NCBI RefSeq assembly: GCF_014656075.1 | Contig: NZ_BNBS01000008.1 | Location: forward strand, 62,001-126,000 | Length of the DNA: 64,000 nt | Source of the DNA: Streptomyces hydrogenans | GTDB lineage: Bacteria; Actinomycetota; Actinomycetes; Streptomycetales; Streptomycetaceae | Direction: 5' to 3' | Shown: piece by piece, positions 43,670-53,900 of the stretch | Layout of the letters: each line of letters begins with the position of its first letter | How positions within the stretch are numbered: the first letter of the stretch is position 1 | The notes under the pieces: model-generated | Database searches by the model: none | What the model saw: the letters and a program-made list of their open reading frames with translations, nothing else | What the model was told of the DNA's origin: nothing | Made by a program: the position numbers and the translations under genes

Positions 43670-44734
43670 TTGAGCGCGCAGCAGATCCCCGTCGTCGTCC
43701 TCGCCGGGTTTCTCGGGGCGGGGAAGACCACGCTCCTGAACCAGCTGCTGCGCGGTGCCCGGGGGACCCGGATCGGGGTCATGGTCAACGACTTCGGCGA
43801 CATCGGGATCGACGCGATGACGGTAGCCGGGCAGGTGGGGTCGACCGTCTCCCTCGGGAACGGCTGTCTGTGCTGTGCGGTGGACGCGAGCGAGCTGGAC
43901 GAGTACCTGGAGGTGCTGACCCGGCCCGAGCTGCGGCTGGACGTGATCGTCATCGAGGCCAGCGGGCTCGCCGAGCCGCAGGAGCTGGTCCGGATGGTGC
44001 TCGCCAGCGAGAACCGGCGGGTCGTCTACGGCGGCCTCGTGGAGGTCGTCGACGCTGCCGAGTTCGCCGCCACCCGGCAGCGGCACCCCGAGACCGACCG
44101 CCACCTCGCCCTCGCCGACCTGGTCGTCGTCAACAAGGCCGACCGCGTCTCGGAGGACGAGCTGAGGGCCGTCCGGGAGACCGTCGCCGGGCTCGCGGAC
44201 CGGGCGGCGGTGATCGAGGCGACGCACGGCCGGATCGATCCCGAGCTGCTCTTCGACCGGGTCGTCCCGGAGGACGAGATCGCCGGCCAGATGTCGATCG
44301 AGGACGTCCTCTACGCGGACGAGGACGGCCACGCCCACCCCCACGCGGCCTACGACACCGTCTCCCTGGCCACGGCGGTGCCGCTGCACCCCCGGCGGCT
44401 GATGGCCTTCCTCGACTCCCGTCCCGAGGGGCTGTACCGCCTCAAGGGCTTCGTGGACTTCGGCGCCGCCGACCCCGACCACCGCTATCTGGTGCACGCG
44501 GTCGGCCGCTTCCTGCGCTTCTACCCGGAGCCCTGGCCGGCCGGGGAGGAGCGCCTCTCGCAGCTGGTCCTGATCGGGACCGGCGTCGACGCGGCGGCCC
44601 TGCGCAAGGAGCTCGCCGGCTGCGAGGTCGACGGACCCGCGGACGCCCCGGACGAGCACAGCATGTGGGGCGTCCTCCGGTACGTGCCGCGGGGCGACGA
44701 CCCGCAGGGCGAGGAGCCGCCCGGCGAGGCGTAG
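43670..44734 (+). CDS. CobW/COG0523-family GTPase (metal chaperone type)
   Basis: 354 aa. GFLGAGKTT (13-21) is Walker A, GNGCLCCAV carries the metal-binding CxCC (C66, C68, C69), EASGLAEP is switch II, NKAD the guanine-specificity motif. HAHPHAAYD near residue 225 is a short His-rich loop often found in zinc or cobalt chaperones of this family. The C-terminal CobW_C domain includes GLYRLKGFVDFG. The start is TTG 43670, with GAAAGG eight bases before it. No metal-dependent enzyme or cobalamin gene is adjacent. Confidence 0.9.
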   Translation: MSAQQIPVVVLAGFLGAGKTTLLNQLLRGARGTRIGVMVNDFGDIGIDAMTVAGQVGSTVSLGNGCLCCAVDASELDEYLEVLTRPELRLDVIVIEASGLAEPQELVRMVLASENRRVVYGGLVEVVDAAEFAATRQRHPETDRHLALADLVVVNKADRVSEDELRAVRETVAGLADRAAVIEATHGRIDPELLFDRVVPEDEIAGQMSIEDVLYADEDGHAHPHAAYDTVSLATAVPLHPRRLMAFLDSRPEGLYRLKGFVDFGAADPDHRYLVHAVGRFLRFYPEPWPAGEERLSQLVLIGTGVDAAALRKELAGCEVDGPADAPDEHSMWGVLRYVPRGDDPQGEEPPGEA

Positions 44735-44741
44735 CCCCGGC

Positions 44742-46208
44742 TCAGGCCCGTACGCCCGCGAGGGTCAGACCGACCGCCGCCAGGTAGGCGTCGAGGCTCG
44801 CGTCGGCGCGCGCGCCGGCCCAGCCCACGTACCCGTCCGGACGGATCAGGAAGAGACCGGGGCCGTACGGCTCGTAGGCCGTGAGCCGGGCCGCGCGGAC
44901 CTGCTCGGGGAGCAGTGCGGGAGGCTCGGCGGGCCCGACCGCGAGCAGGGTGAAGTGCGGGCCCCGGAAGAGGTCGAAGAGGCGCCCGTCTCCGTGCGGC
45001 CCGTCCGGGGCGCGGTCGCCGGCGCGCACGGCGTCACCCGGTCCCTGGGCGCGGGTGTCCACCGCGAGCGCCGAGTCGCGGTAGCCGACGCCGAGCTGCT
45101 GGACGTCCCTGCCCCGCTGGGGGGCGTCGCCGTCGGCGGTCGCCCGGTGGAGGCGGGTGCTGAGCCCGAGGACGTCCGCCGCGACCGGGCGGCGCTCGGC
45201 CTCGTAGCTGTCCAGGAGCGCGGCGGGGGCCCCGTGCCGCAGCACCTGGGCGAGCTTCCAGCCGAGGTTGTACGCGTCCTGGACGCCGGTGTTGAGGCCC
45301 TGGCCGCCGGCCGGGGAGTGGACGTGGGCCGCGTCGCCGGCGAGGAAGACCCGGCCCTCCCGGAACCGGTCCGCGAGCGCCGCCCGGGCCCGGTAGTCGG
45401 AGGCCCAGGGCACCTCCGTGATCTCCTCCGCCGCGAGCGGCGTGCGGGCCGCCAGCAGCGCGCGGACGCCTTCCGGGGTGGTGTCGACGCCCGCGTCCGC
45501 GTCCTCGAAGGTGGCGGCGAGCTGGAAGAGGCCGTCACCGCCCGGCAGCGGGCAGAGCGCCACCCCGCCGTCCGCGGCCCGCCAGACGTGCCAGTGGTCC
45601 CGGTCGGCCACCGCGCCGGGGGAGATCCGCACGTCGGCGACGAGCATCGGCCGGGGGTCGACGGTCTCGCCGGTCATGCCGACGCCGAGCGCCCGGCGGA
45701 CCGTGGAGCGGCCCCCGTCGGCGCCGACGAGGAAGGCGGCCCGGATCGTCTCCCCGGTGCTCAGCAGGGCCTCCACGCCCGTGTCGTCCTGGCGCAGCCC
45801 GGTGAGCGCGGCCCCGAACCGGACGCCGCCGCCGAGCGCCGTCAGCCGGGCGTACAGCAGCTCCTGGGTGCGGGACTGCGGGATCAGCAGGGTGTTCGCG
45901 TACGGCACCCGCTCGGTGGGCTCGGAGCGCTCGATCATGTCCCACTCGCCCCGCCGCTCGGTGCCCTCCCAGGCCAGCATCCGGGGGTAAGGGCCCCCCG
46001 CCGCCAGCACCTCGGGGAGGACGCCGAGGTCGTCCAGGACCTCCTGGCTGCGTGGCTGGAGCCCCTTGCCCCGGGAGCCGGGGAAGAGTCCGTCCGCCCG
46101 CTCCAGGAGGAGCGCCCGGACGCCCCGGCGGGCGAGGTCGAGGGCGAGCACGAGTCCCGTCGGGCCCGCTCCGGTGATGACGACGTCCGTGTCCCCGTGC
46201 GCTGTCAT
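44742..46208 (-). CDS. FAD-dependent aromatic hydroxylase-type monooxygenase
   Basis: 488 aa, group A flavin monooxygenase (PHBH fold). GAGPTGL at the N-terminus binds FAD; LVGADGGRSTVRR is the DG motif; GDAAHVHSPAGGQGLNTGVQ is the GD motif. The C-terminus is a thioredoxin-like extension (LLAVGPAEPP... GLFLIRPDGYVGW), as in phenol, MhpA-like and polyketide hydroxylases. It adds an OH to an aromatic substrate using NAD(P)H and oxygen. ATG 46208 has GGAGGCGG upstream. It faces a broken TetR gene across two perfect operator palindromes, so it may now be expressed constitutively. Confidence 0.92.
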   Translation of the reverse strand: MTAHGDTDVVITGAGPTGLVLALDLARRGVRALLLERADGLFPGSRGKGLQPRSQEVLDDLGVLPEVLAAGGPYPRMLAWEGTERRGEWDMIERSEPTERVPYANTLLIPQSRTQELLYARLTALGGGVRFGAALTGLRQDDTGVEALLSTGETIRAAFLVGADGGRSTVRRALGVGMTGETVDPRPMLVADVRISPGAVADRDHWHVWRAADGGVALCPLPGGDGLFQLAATFEDADAGVDTTPEGVRALLAARTPLAAEEITEVPWASDYRARAALADRFREGRVFLAGDAAHVHSPAGGQGLNTGVQDAYNLGWKLAQVLRHGAPAALLDSYEAERRPVAADVLGLSTRLHRATADGDAPQRGRDVQQLGVGYRDSALAVDTRAQGPGDAVRAGDRAPDGPHGDGRLFDLFRGPHFTLLAVGPAEPPALLPEQVRAARLTAYEPYGPGLFLIRPDGYVGWAGARADASLDAYLAAVGLTLAGVRA

Positions 46209-46227
46209 GGCTGACCGCCTCCAGTCC

Positions 46228-46240
46228 TTAACGATGTTAA
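46228..46240. promoter_or_regulatory. TetR operator 1, TTAAC-GAT-GTTAA
   Basis: TTAACGATGTTAA is a perfect palindrome around a 3-base centre, 20 bases from the monooxygenase start. The same arms recur 36 bases away. Confidence 0.75.
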
Positions 46241-46261
46241 ATGCCGGTGCCCACAGCATCG

Positions 46262-46278
46262 CCTTAACGGTGTTAAGG
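46262..46278. promoter_or_regulatory. TetR operator 2, CCTTAACGGTGTTAAGG
   Basis: Perfect 17-bp palindrome sharing the TTAAC-N3-GTTAA core with operator 1; centres are 36 bases apart. It lies just upstream of the TetR gene's -10-like TACCGT (46290-46295). Confidence 0.8.
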
Positions 46279-46301
46279 AGTCAAGGGGATACCGTGACGG
46301 G

Positions 46302-46933
46302 GTGGCGACCAAGAAGACGAGCAAGCTGGACCCCGGCCAGGTGGCGGAGACCGCCCTGCGGCTGCTGAACGAGCGCGGCCTGGAGGGGCTCACGCTCCGC
46401 GCCATCGCCCAGGAACTGCACGTCCAGGCCCCGGCCCTGAGATGGCGACCGTCATGTACCGCCGGATGGTCGCCGACCCGGCCGCCCGGCCCGCCCCCGG
46501 GCAGAGCTGGCAGGAGCTGGTGCTCATCGCCAACCGGGGCCTGCGCGCCGGGCTGCTGCGCTACCGCGACGGCGCCAAGGTCTACAGCGGTGCCCGGTTC
46601 ACCGGCACCGACCACGCCCAGGACATGGAGCGGCAGCTCGGCGCCCTCGTCGACGCCGGGTTCTCGCTGCGCGAGGCGGTGCGGGCCAGTACGACGGCGT
46701 ACATGTACACGCTCGGGTTCGTCATCGAGGAGCAGGGCACCGAGTCCCAGCCCGGCGAGCCCCGGGAGGGCTTCGACATCGAGGAGCGGGCCGGGCGCCT
46801 CGCCGCGTACCCGCTCGCGGCGGCGGCCGGCGCGGAGATCTTCGCCGGCTACGACGACCGGTTCGAGGAGGGCCTGCGGCTGATCGTCGCCGGCATCGAG
46901 ACGGTGTACGCCCCCGGCGCCGCACGCGCCTGA
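46302..46933 (+). pseudogene. TetR regulator, frameshifted in the DNA-binding helix
   Basis: The GTG at 46302 gives KLDPGQVAETALRLLNERGL then LTLRAIAQELHVQAPAL, a normal TetR HTH up to the recognition helix. The expected YWHFKNKxxLLDE is missing, and the TetR sequence resumes in a different frame at 46442: MATVMYRRMVADPA ... QELVLIANRGLRAGLLRYRD and so on to the stop at 46933, a complete ligand domain. The simplest reading is a deletion of roughly 40 bases with frameshift near 46440. The shifted frame from 46302 stays open to 46883 but is not TetR-like. A sequencing or assembly error is the alternative. Confidence 0.8.
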
Positions 46934-47038
46934 CGGAGCCGGGAGCCCGGAGCCCGAAGCGCGGAGCCCGGAGCACGGGGGCATGGAGCCCGAAGCACGG
47001 GGCGCGGGGCCTGGGCGCGGGCGCCCGCGCACCCGTTC

Positions 47039-47137
47039 CACGACGAAGCCCCGTGCACGACGAAGCCCCGTGCACGACGAAGCCCCCGTGCACGACGAAG
47101 CCCCGTGCACGACGAAGCCCCGTGCACGACGAAGCCC
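47039..47137. repeat. Tandem repeat, 17-bp unit, about six copies
   Basis: Unit CACGACGAAGCCCCGTG at 47039, 47056, 47073 (18 bp, one extra C), 47091 and 47108, and a last part-copy at 47125 that runs into the terminator. Copies are otherwise identical and each junction creates GTGCAC. Just upstream (46940-47010) is a looser GGAGCCCGAAGC-type repeat. No spacers, so not CRISPR. Confidence 0.9.
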
Positions 47138-47160
47138 CCCGCTCCGTCCGGAGCGGGGGG
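47135..47160. terminator. parC terminator
   Basis: CCCCCCGCTCCG and CGGAGCGGGGGG form a 12-bp stem around TC, 26 bases after the parC stop on the minus strand. Confidence 0.7.
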
Positions 47161-47185
47161 CCCGAGGTCGTGCGGTCTCGCCCGG

Positions 47186-49645
<2,460 letters not shown>

Positions 49646-49826
49646 CGCGGCTGCGGCTCCTTCTCCGACAAAGCTTGATCTGACGCGGACCATTGTGGAC
49701 CGTGCCACCGACAACCCCGACCGCGACCCGGACGAGGGACATCTCAGGGGTCCGGGAACTTCGCCAGGTGTCGGCGCGCTTGCATACAGTGGCAGGACTT
49801 TTCAGATCGCGATCGAAGGGACGTAC

Positions 49827-51179
49827 ATGCCCATGGGTCACACGGCCACGGCCGAGGCCGGCTCCGGCGGCCTGACAGCGACCGAGCACCGGCTGGCGAA
49901 CGGCCTGCGGGTGGTCCTCTCCGAGGACCACCTGACCCCGGTCGCCGCGGTCTGCCTCTGGTACGACGTCGGCTCGCGCCACGAGGTCGAGGGGCGCACG
50001 GGCCTCGCCCACCTCTTCGAGCACCTGATGTTCCAGGGCTCGAAGCAGGTGCACGGGAACGGGCACTTCGAGCTGGTGCAGGGCGCCGGCGGCTCGCTCA
50101 ACGGCACGACCAGCTTCGAGCGCACCAACTACTTCGAGACCATGCCGACGCACCAGCTGGAGCTCGCGCTCTGGCTGGAGGCCGACCGGATGGGCTCGCT
50201 GCTGGCCGCCCTCGACGACGAGTCGATGGAGAACCAGCGCGACGTCGTCAAGAACGAGCGCCGCCAGCGGTACGACAACGTGCCGTACGGCACGGCCTTC
50301 GAGAAGCTCACCGCGCTCGCGTACCCCGAGGGCCACCCGTACCACCACACCCCCATCGGCTCGATGGCGGACCTGGACGCGGCCACCCTGGAGGACGCGC
50401 GGACCTTCTTCCGCACGTACTACGCGCCCAACAACGCGGTCCTGTCGGTCGTCGGCGACATCGACCCGGAGCAGACGCTCGCCTGGGTCGAGAAGTACTT
50501 CGGCTCCATCCCCGGCCACGACGGCAAGCCCGCCCCGCGCGACGGCGGCCTGCCCGAGGTCATCGGCGAGCAGCTGCGCGAGGTCGTCGTCGAGGACGTC
50601 CCGGCCCGCGCCCTGATGGCCGCCTACCGGCTCCCGGAGGACGGCACGCGCGCGTGCGACGCGGCCGACCTCGCCCTCACCGTGCTCGGCGGCGGCGAGT
50701 CCTCCCGCCTGCACAACCGGTTGGTCCGCCGTGACCGCACCGCCGTCGCGGCCGGCTTCGGCCTGCTGCGGCTCGCCGGCGCCCCCTCGCTCGGCTGGCT
50801 GGACGTCAAGACGTCCGGTGGCGTCGAGGTGCCCGCCATCGAGGCGGCCGTCGACGAGGAGCTGGCCCGCTTCGCCGCCGAGGGGCCGACCGCCGAGGAG
50901 ATGGAGCGCGCCCAGGCCCAGCTGGAGCGCGAGTGGCTCGACCGGCTCGGCACCGTGGCCGGCCGCGCCGACGAACTGTGCCGCTTCGCCGTGCTGTTCG
51001 GCGACCCGCAGCTCGCCCTGACCGCGGTCGACCGCGTCCTCGCCGTCACCGCCGACGAGGTGCGCGAGGTGGCCGCGGCCCGACTGCGCCCGGACAACCG
51101 CGCGGTGCTGGTCTACGAGCCCGTGGAGGGCCCGGAGGCCGACGAGAACAGCGACGAGGAAGAGGGAGCGGACCAGTGA
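49827..51179 (+). CDS. M16 zinc metallopeptidase, catalytic subunit
   Basis: 450 aa. The inverted zinc motif HLFEH (H62, E65, H66) and the downstream Glu helix (NQRDVVKNERRQRYDN) are intact; GGSLNGTTSFERTNYFET is the typical substrate-cleft segment. A C-terminal M16 half contains the R/Y pair region. It should be a processing or degrading peptidase; no signal peptide is visible. ATG 49827 follows GAAGGG by six bases; ATG 49833 is possible. The stop overlaps the GTG of a second M16 gene (GTGA), so both are translated together, probably as a heterodimer. Confidence 0.92.
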   Translation: MPMGHTATAEAGSGGLTATEHRLANGLRVVLSEDHLTPVAAVCLWYDVGSRHEVEGRTGLAHLFEHLMFQGSKQVHGNGHFELVQGAGGSLNGTTSFERTNYFETMPTHQLELALWLEADRMGSLLAALDDESMENQRDVVKNERRQRYDNVPYGTAFEKLTALAYPEGHPYHHTPIGSMADLDAATLEDARTFFRTYYAPNNAVLSVVGDIDPEQTLAWVEKYFGSIPGHDGKPAPRDGGLPEVIGEQLREVVVEDVPARALMAAYRLPEDGTRACDAADLALTVLGGGESSRLHNRLVRRDRTAVAAGFGLLRLAGAPSLGWLDVKTSGGVEVPAIEAAVDEELARFAAEGPTAEEMERAQAQLEREWLDRLGTVAGRADELCRFAVLFGDPQLALTAVDRVLAVTADEVREVAAARLRPDNRAVLVYEPVEGPEADENSDEEEGADQ

Positions 51180-52570
51180 CCGACGCCGCCGTGTCTCTGA
51201 CCAGCATGGAGTTCCACCCGCAGCCGCAGCCCGGCGCGGCCAGGCCGTGGGCCTTCCCGGCCCCCGAGCGCGGCGCGCTCGACAACGGCCTGACCGTGCT
51301 GCGCTGCCACCGCCCCGGCCAGCAGGTCGTCGCCGTCGAGATCTTCGTCGACGCGCCGCTGGACGCCGAGCCCGAGGGGCTGGACGGCGTCGCCACCATC
51401 ATGGCGCGCGCCCTCTCCGAGGGGACCACCGAGCGCGGCGCCGAGGAGTTCGCGGCCGAGCTGGAGCGCTGCGGCGCCACCCTCGACGCGCACGCGGACC
51501 ACCCCGGTGTCCGGGTCTCCCTGGAGGTCCCGGTCTCCCGGCTCCGCAAGGCGCTCGGGCTGGTCGCCGAGGCCCTGATCTCCCCGGCCTTCGACGCCGA
51601 CGAGGTCAAGCGCCTGGTGGACAACCGGCTCGACGAGATCCCGCACGAGGCGGCGAACCCCAGCCGTCGCGCGGCCAAGCAGCTCTACAAGGAGCTGTTC
51701 CCGGCCACCGCCCGGATGTCCCGGCCGCGCCAGGGCACCAAGGAGACGGTGGAGGCCATCGACGCGGAGGCCGTCCGCGCGTTCTACGACGCGCACGTGC
51801 GGCCCGCCGCGGCGACGGCGGTCGTCGTCGGCGACCTCACGGGCGTCGACCTGGACGAGGTGCTGGCCGAGACCCTCGGCGGCTGGACCGGCAAGCCGGC
51901 CGCCCCGCGGCCGATGCCGCCGATCACCGCCGACGACACCGGACGGGTCGTCATCGTCGACCGCCCCGGGGCCGTCCAGACCCAGCTGCTGATCGGCCGG
52001 ATCGGTCCCGACCGCCACGACGCCGTCTGGGCCGCGCAGGTCCTCGGGGTCTACTGCCTCGGCGGCACCCTGACGTCGCGTCTGGACGCCGTCCTGCGCG
52101 AGGAGAAGGGGTACACGTACGGCGTGCGCGCCTTCGGGCAGGTGCTCCGCTCGGACGGCGAGGGGCACGGCGCCTCGATGCTCGCGATCAGCGGCTCGAT
52201 CGACACCCCCAACACGGGCCCGGCCCTGGACGACCTGTGGAAGGTGCTCAGGACCCTGGCCGAGGGCGGTCTGACCGACGCCGAGCGGGACATCGCGGTG
52301 CAGAACCTGGTGGGCGTGGCCCCGCTCAAGTACGAGACGGCGGCCTCGGTCGCCGCGACGCTGTCCGACCAGGTCGAGCAGCACCTGCCGGACGACTACC
52401 AGGCCCGGCTGTACGCGCGGCTGGCCGAGACCGGCACGGTCGAGGCCACGGCCGCGGTCGTCAGCGCCTTCCCGGTGGACCGGCTCGTCACCGTCCTGGT
52501 GGGCGACGCCGCGCAGATCGAGGAGCCCGTGCGGGCCCTCGGCATCGGCGAGGTGACCGTGGTGAGCTGA
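51176..52570 (+). CDS. M16-family peptidase homologue lacking the zinc motif
   Basis: 464 aa with the M16 fold: GALDNGLTVLRCHRPGQQVV at the start and REEKGYTYGVRAFGQV in the C-terminal half, the conserved R/Y motif. Where the zinc motif should be, the sequence reads GLDGVATIMARALSEG, without HxxEH, so it cannot bind zinc in the usual way. Such partners, like the alpha subunit of mitochondrial MPP, supply the R/Y site to a catalytic M16 protein. It overlaps that gene by four bases. A stem-loop with T-rich tail follows. Confidence 0.92.
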   Translation: MTDAAVSLTSMEFHPQPQPGAARPWAFPAPERGALDNGLTVLRCHRPGQQVVAVEIFVDAPLDAEPEGLDGVATIMARALSEGTTERGAEEFAAELERCGATLDAHADHPGVRVSLEVPVSRLRKALGLVAEALISPAFDADEVKRLVDNRLDEIPHEAANPSRRAAKQLYKELFPATARMSRPRQGTKETVEAIDAEAVRAFYDAHVRPAAATAVVVGDLTGVDLDEVLAETLGGWTGKPAAPRPMPPITADDTGRVVIVDRPGAVQTQLLIGRIGPDRHDAVWAAQVLGVYCLGGTLTSRLDAVLREEKGYTYGVRAFGQVLRSDGEGHGASMLAISGSIDTPNTGPALDDLWKVLRTLAEGGLTDAERDIAVQNLVGVAPLKYETAASVAATLSDQVEQHLPDDYQARLYARLAETGTVEATAAVVSAFPVDRLVTVLVGDAAQIEEPVRALGIGEVTVVS

Positions 52571-52586
52571 CCCGTCGTCGGCTCCG

Positions 52587-52626
52587 GCGGAGGTCTCCGA
52601 TGCGCAGAAGCGCCGGAGACCTCCGC
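52587..52626 (+). terminator. Terminator of the M16 operon
   Basis: GCGGAGGTCTCCG and CGGAGACCTCCGC (13 bp, 14-base loop) followed by TTTG, 16 bases after the stop. Confidence 0.75.
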
Positions 52627-52693
52627 TTTGTCCGTTATAGAGATAAGGGTGATCGTATGCCCTGTGGCATGTCTTACAAATGGGCGTGTCTGT

Positions 52694-52723
52694 TTGGCGA
52701 TTGACATCCGTCCGGCCTAGCGT
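52694..52723 (+). promoter_or_regulatory. Candidate promoter for the riboswitch transcript
   Basis: TTGGCG (52694-52699), 18 bases, TAGCGT (52718-52723). It lies in a patch of lower GC (52627-52710), about 55 bases before the riboswitch. A TTGACA also sits at 52700, but its spacing to TAGCGT is too short. Confidence 0.4.
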
Positions 52724-52778
52724 CGGTCCGTCTGTCCGACCCGACGCACGCGCCGCACCCGCGGCACCCGGACAGCCA

Positions 52779-52917
52779 TCGCCGAGTCCCCGTCAGGCGC
52801 GAGCCTGGGGAGCCGGGGACCCACGCAGTCCCTGGGGTGAATCGGACGCCTTCGCCACGCGGAGGGGCCCGTAGGAGACCTTCCTGCTCCGAACCCGTCA
52901 GCTAACCCGGTAGGCGA
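52779..52917 (+). promoter_or_regulatory. c-di-AMP riboswitch (ydaO-type)
   Basis: Conserved ydaO-family blocks appear in order: GAGCCGGGGACCCA (52808-52822), GGGGTGAATC (52834-52843), CTGCTCCGAACCCGTCAGCT (52885-52904) and AACCCGGTAGGCGA to 52917; CGCC near 52780 can pair with GGCG at the end to close P1. This class binds cyclic di-AMP and usually switches expression off. It lies 21 bases before the TTG of an M23 peptidase gene, as in Streptomyces genes for cell-wall hydrolases. The 5' boundary is approximate. Confidence 0.88.
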
Positions 52918-52938
52918 GAAGGAAGGAAAGGAACCGTC

Positions 52939-53709
52939 TTGGCGTTCACCCGTGCCACCGGGAAGCACCGTGGCGCGAGCCGACTGGCTCGCCGCAGCGC
53001 CGGCATCGCCGGCGTCGCCGCCCTCGCCACCACCGGCGTCGTCGGCACCCTCGCCTCCCCGGCGCTCGCCGCCGACACGGACAACCGGTCCGCCGAGGAC
53101 ACCGGCCTCACCCAGGTGATCGCCGACGAGTCCCTCGCCGACCAGGTCAGCGCGCAGGCCGCCGCCCAGGAGCAGGAGGCCGCCGAGGCCGAGGCCCGGG
53201 CCAAGGCGCGCGCCGAGGCGAAGCGCAAGGCCGAGGCCCGCGCCCAGGAGATCCGCGAGGCCAAGGAGCGCGCGGCCCGTGAGGCCGAGCGCCGCCGCCT
53301 CGCCTCCTTCAACCTCCCGGTCGCCGGTTCGTACGTCTCCACCGGCTACAAGACCGGCGGCTCCCTCTGGTCCTCCGGCAGCCACTCCGGCGTCGACTTC
53401 CACGCCGCCTACGGCAGCTCGGTCGTCTCCGTCGGCTCCGGCACCGTCGTCGAGGCCGGCTGGGGCGGCGCCTACGGCAACAACATCGTGATCCGGATGA
53501 ACGACGGCACGTACACCCAGTACGGCCACCTGTCGTCCATCGGCGTCTACGTCGGCCAGTCCGTCGAGCCCGGCCAGCAGATAGGCGTCTCCGGCTCGAC
53601 CGGCAACTCCACCGGCCCGCACCTCCACTTCGAGGCCCGGTCCACCGCGGACTACGGCTCCGACATCAACCCCGTCGCCTACCTCCGCGCCCGCGGCGTC
53701 AGCCTCTGA
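52939..53709 (+). CDS. Secreted M23 (LytM) peptidoglycan endopeptidase
   Basis: 256 aa. Signal peptide about 1-44 (twin Arg RR near 18-19, cleavage after SPALA), then an Ala/Glu/Lys-rich coiled coil (about 70-122), then the LytM domain 125-250: H149 and D153 (HSGVDFH), H197 (YGHL), H228 and H230 (GPHLHFE), the complete zinc and catalytic set. It should cut peptide cross-links in the cell wall during growth or development. TTG 52939 follows GAAAGGAA. Expression should answer to c-di-AMP through the riboswitch directly upstream. Confidence 0.94.
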   Translation: MAFTRATGKHRGASRLARRSAGIAGVAALATTGVVGTLASPALAADTDNRSAEDTGLTQVIADESLADQVSAQAAAQEQEAAEAEARAKARAEAKRKAEARAQEIREAKERAAREAERRRLASFNLPVAGSYVSTGYKTGGSLWSSGSHSGVDFHAAYGSSVVSVGSGTVVEAGWGGAYGNNIVIRMNDGTYTQYGHLSSIGVYVGQSVEPGQQIGVSGSTGNSTGPHLHFEARSTADYGSDINPVAYLRARGVSL

Positions 53710-53730
53710 CCCGCCACCCCGCACCGAAAC

Positions 53731-53760
53731 GGCCCCGGCTCCCAAGAGCCGGGGCCTTTT
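53731..53760 (+). terminator. Rho-independent terminator of the M23 gene
   Basis: GGCCCCGGCTC and GAGCCGGGGCC (11 bp, CCAA loop) followed by TTTT, the best classical terminator in the window. Confidence 0.9.
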
Positions 53761-53800
53761 CGTCGCCGGTGACCGGTTCGGCCGCTGCCGGGACCGGATG

Positions 53801-53823
53801 AATTCCGAGAGGGCATCGGAATT
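53801..53823. promoter_or_regulatory. Inverted repeat, candidate GntR operator
   Basis: AATTCCGA, seven bases, TCGGAATT: perfect 8-bp arms, 77 bases before the GntR gene. A smaller related palindrome CGAATTCG lies at 53863-53870. A TAGAGT element (53839-53844) between them may be the -10. Confidence 0.5.
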
Positions 53824-53900
53824 TCCGGCGCACTGCAATAGAGTCGCGGAAACAGCGCCGCTCGAATTCGGTGCGCGCGGAGCGAAAACGGAGGTCGGAC

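Noticed and set aside
46442..46933. Separate gene beginning with ATG at 46442
   Set aside because: It has no SD and no DNA-binding part; it is plainly the C-terminal domain of the frameshifted TetR gene.
47039..47137. CRISPR array
   Set aside because: Units are directly adjacent without unique spacers and no cas gene is present; it is a simple tandem repeat.
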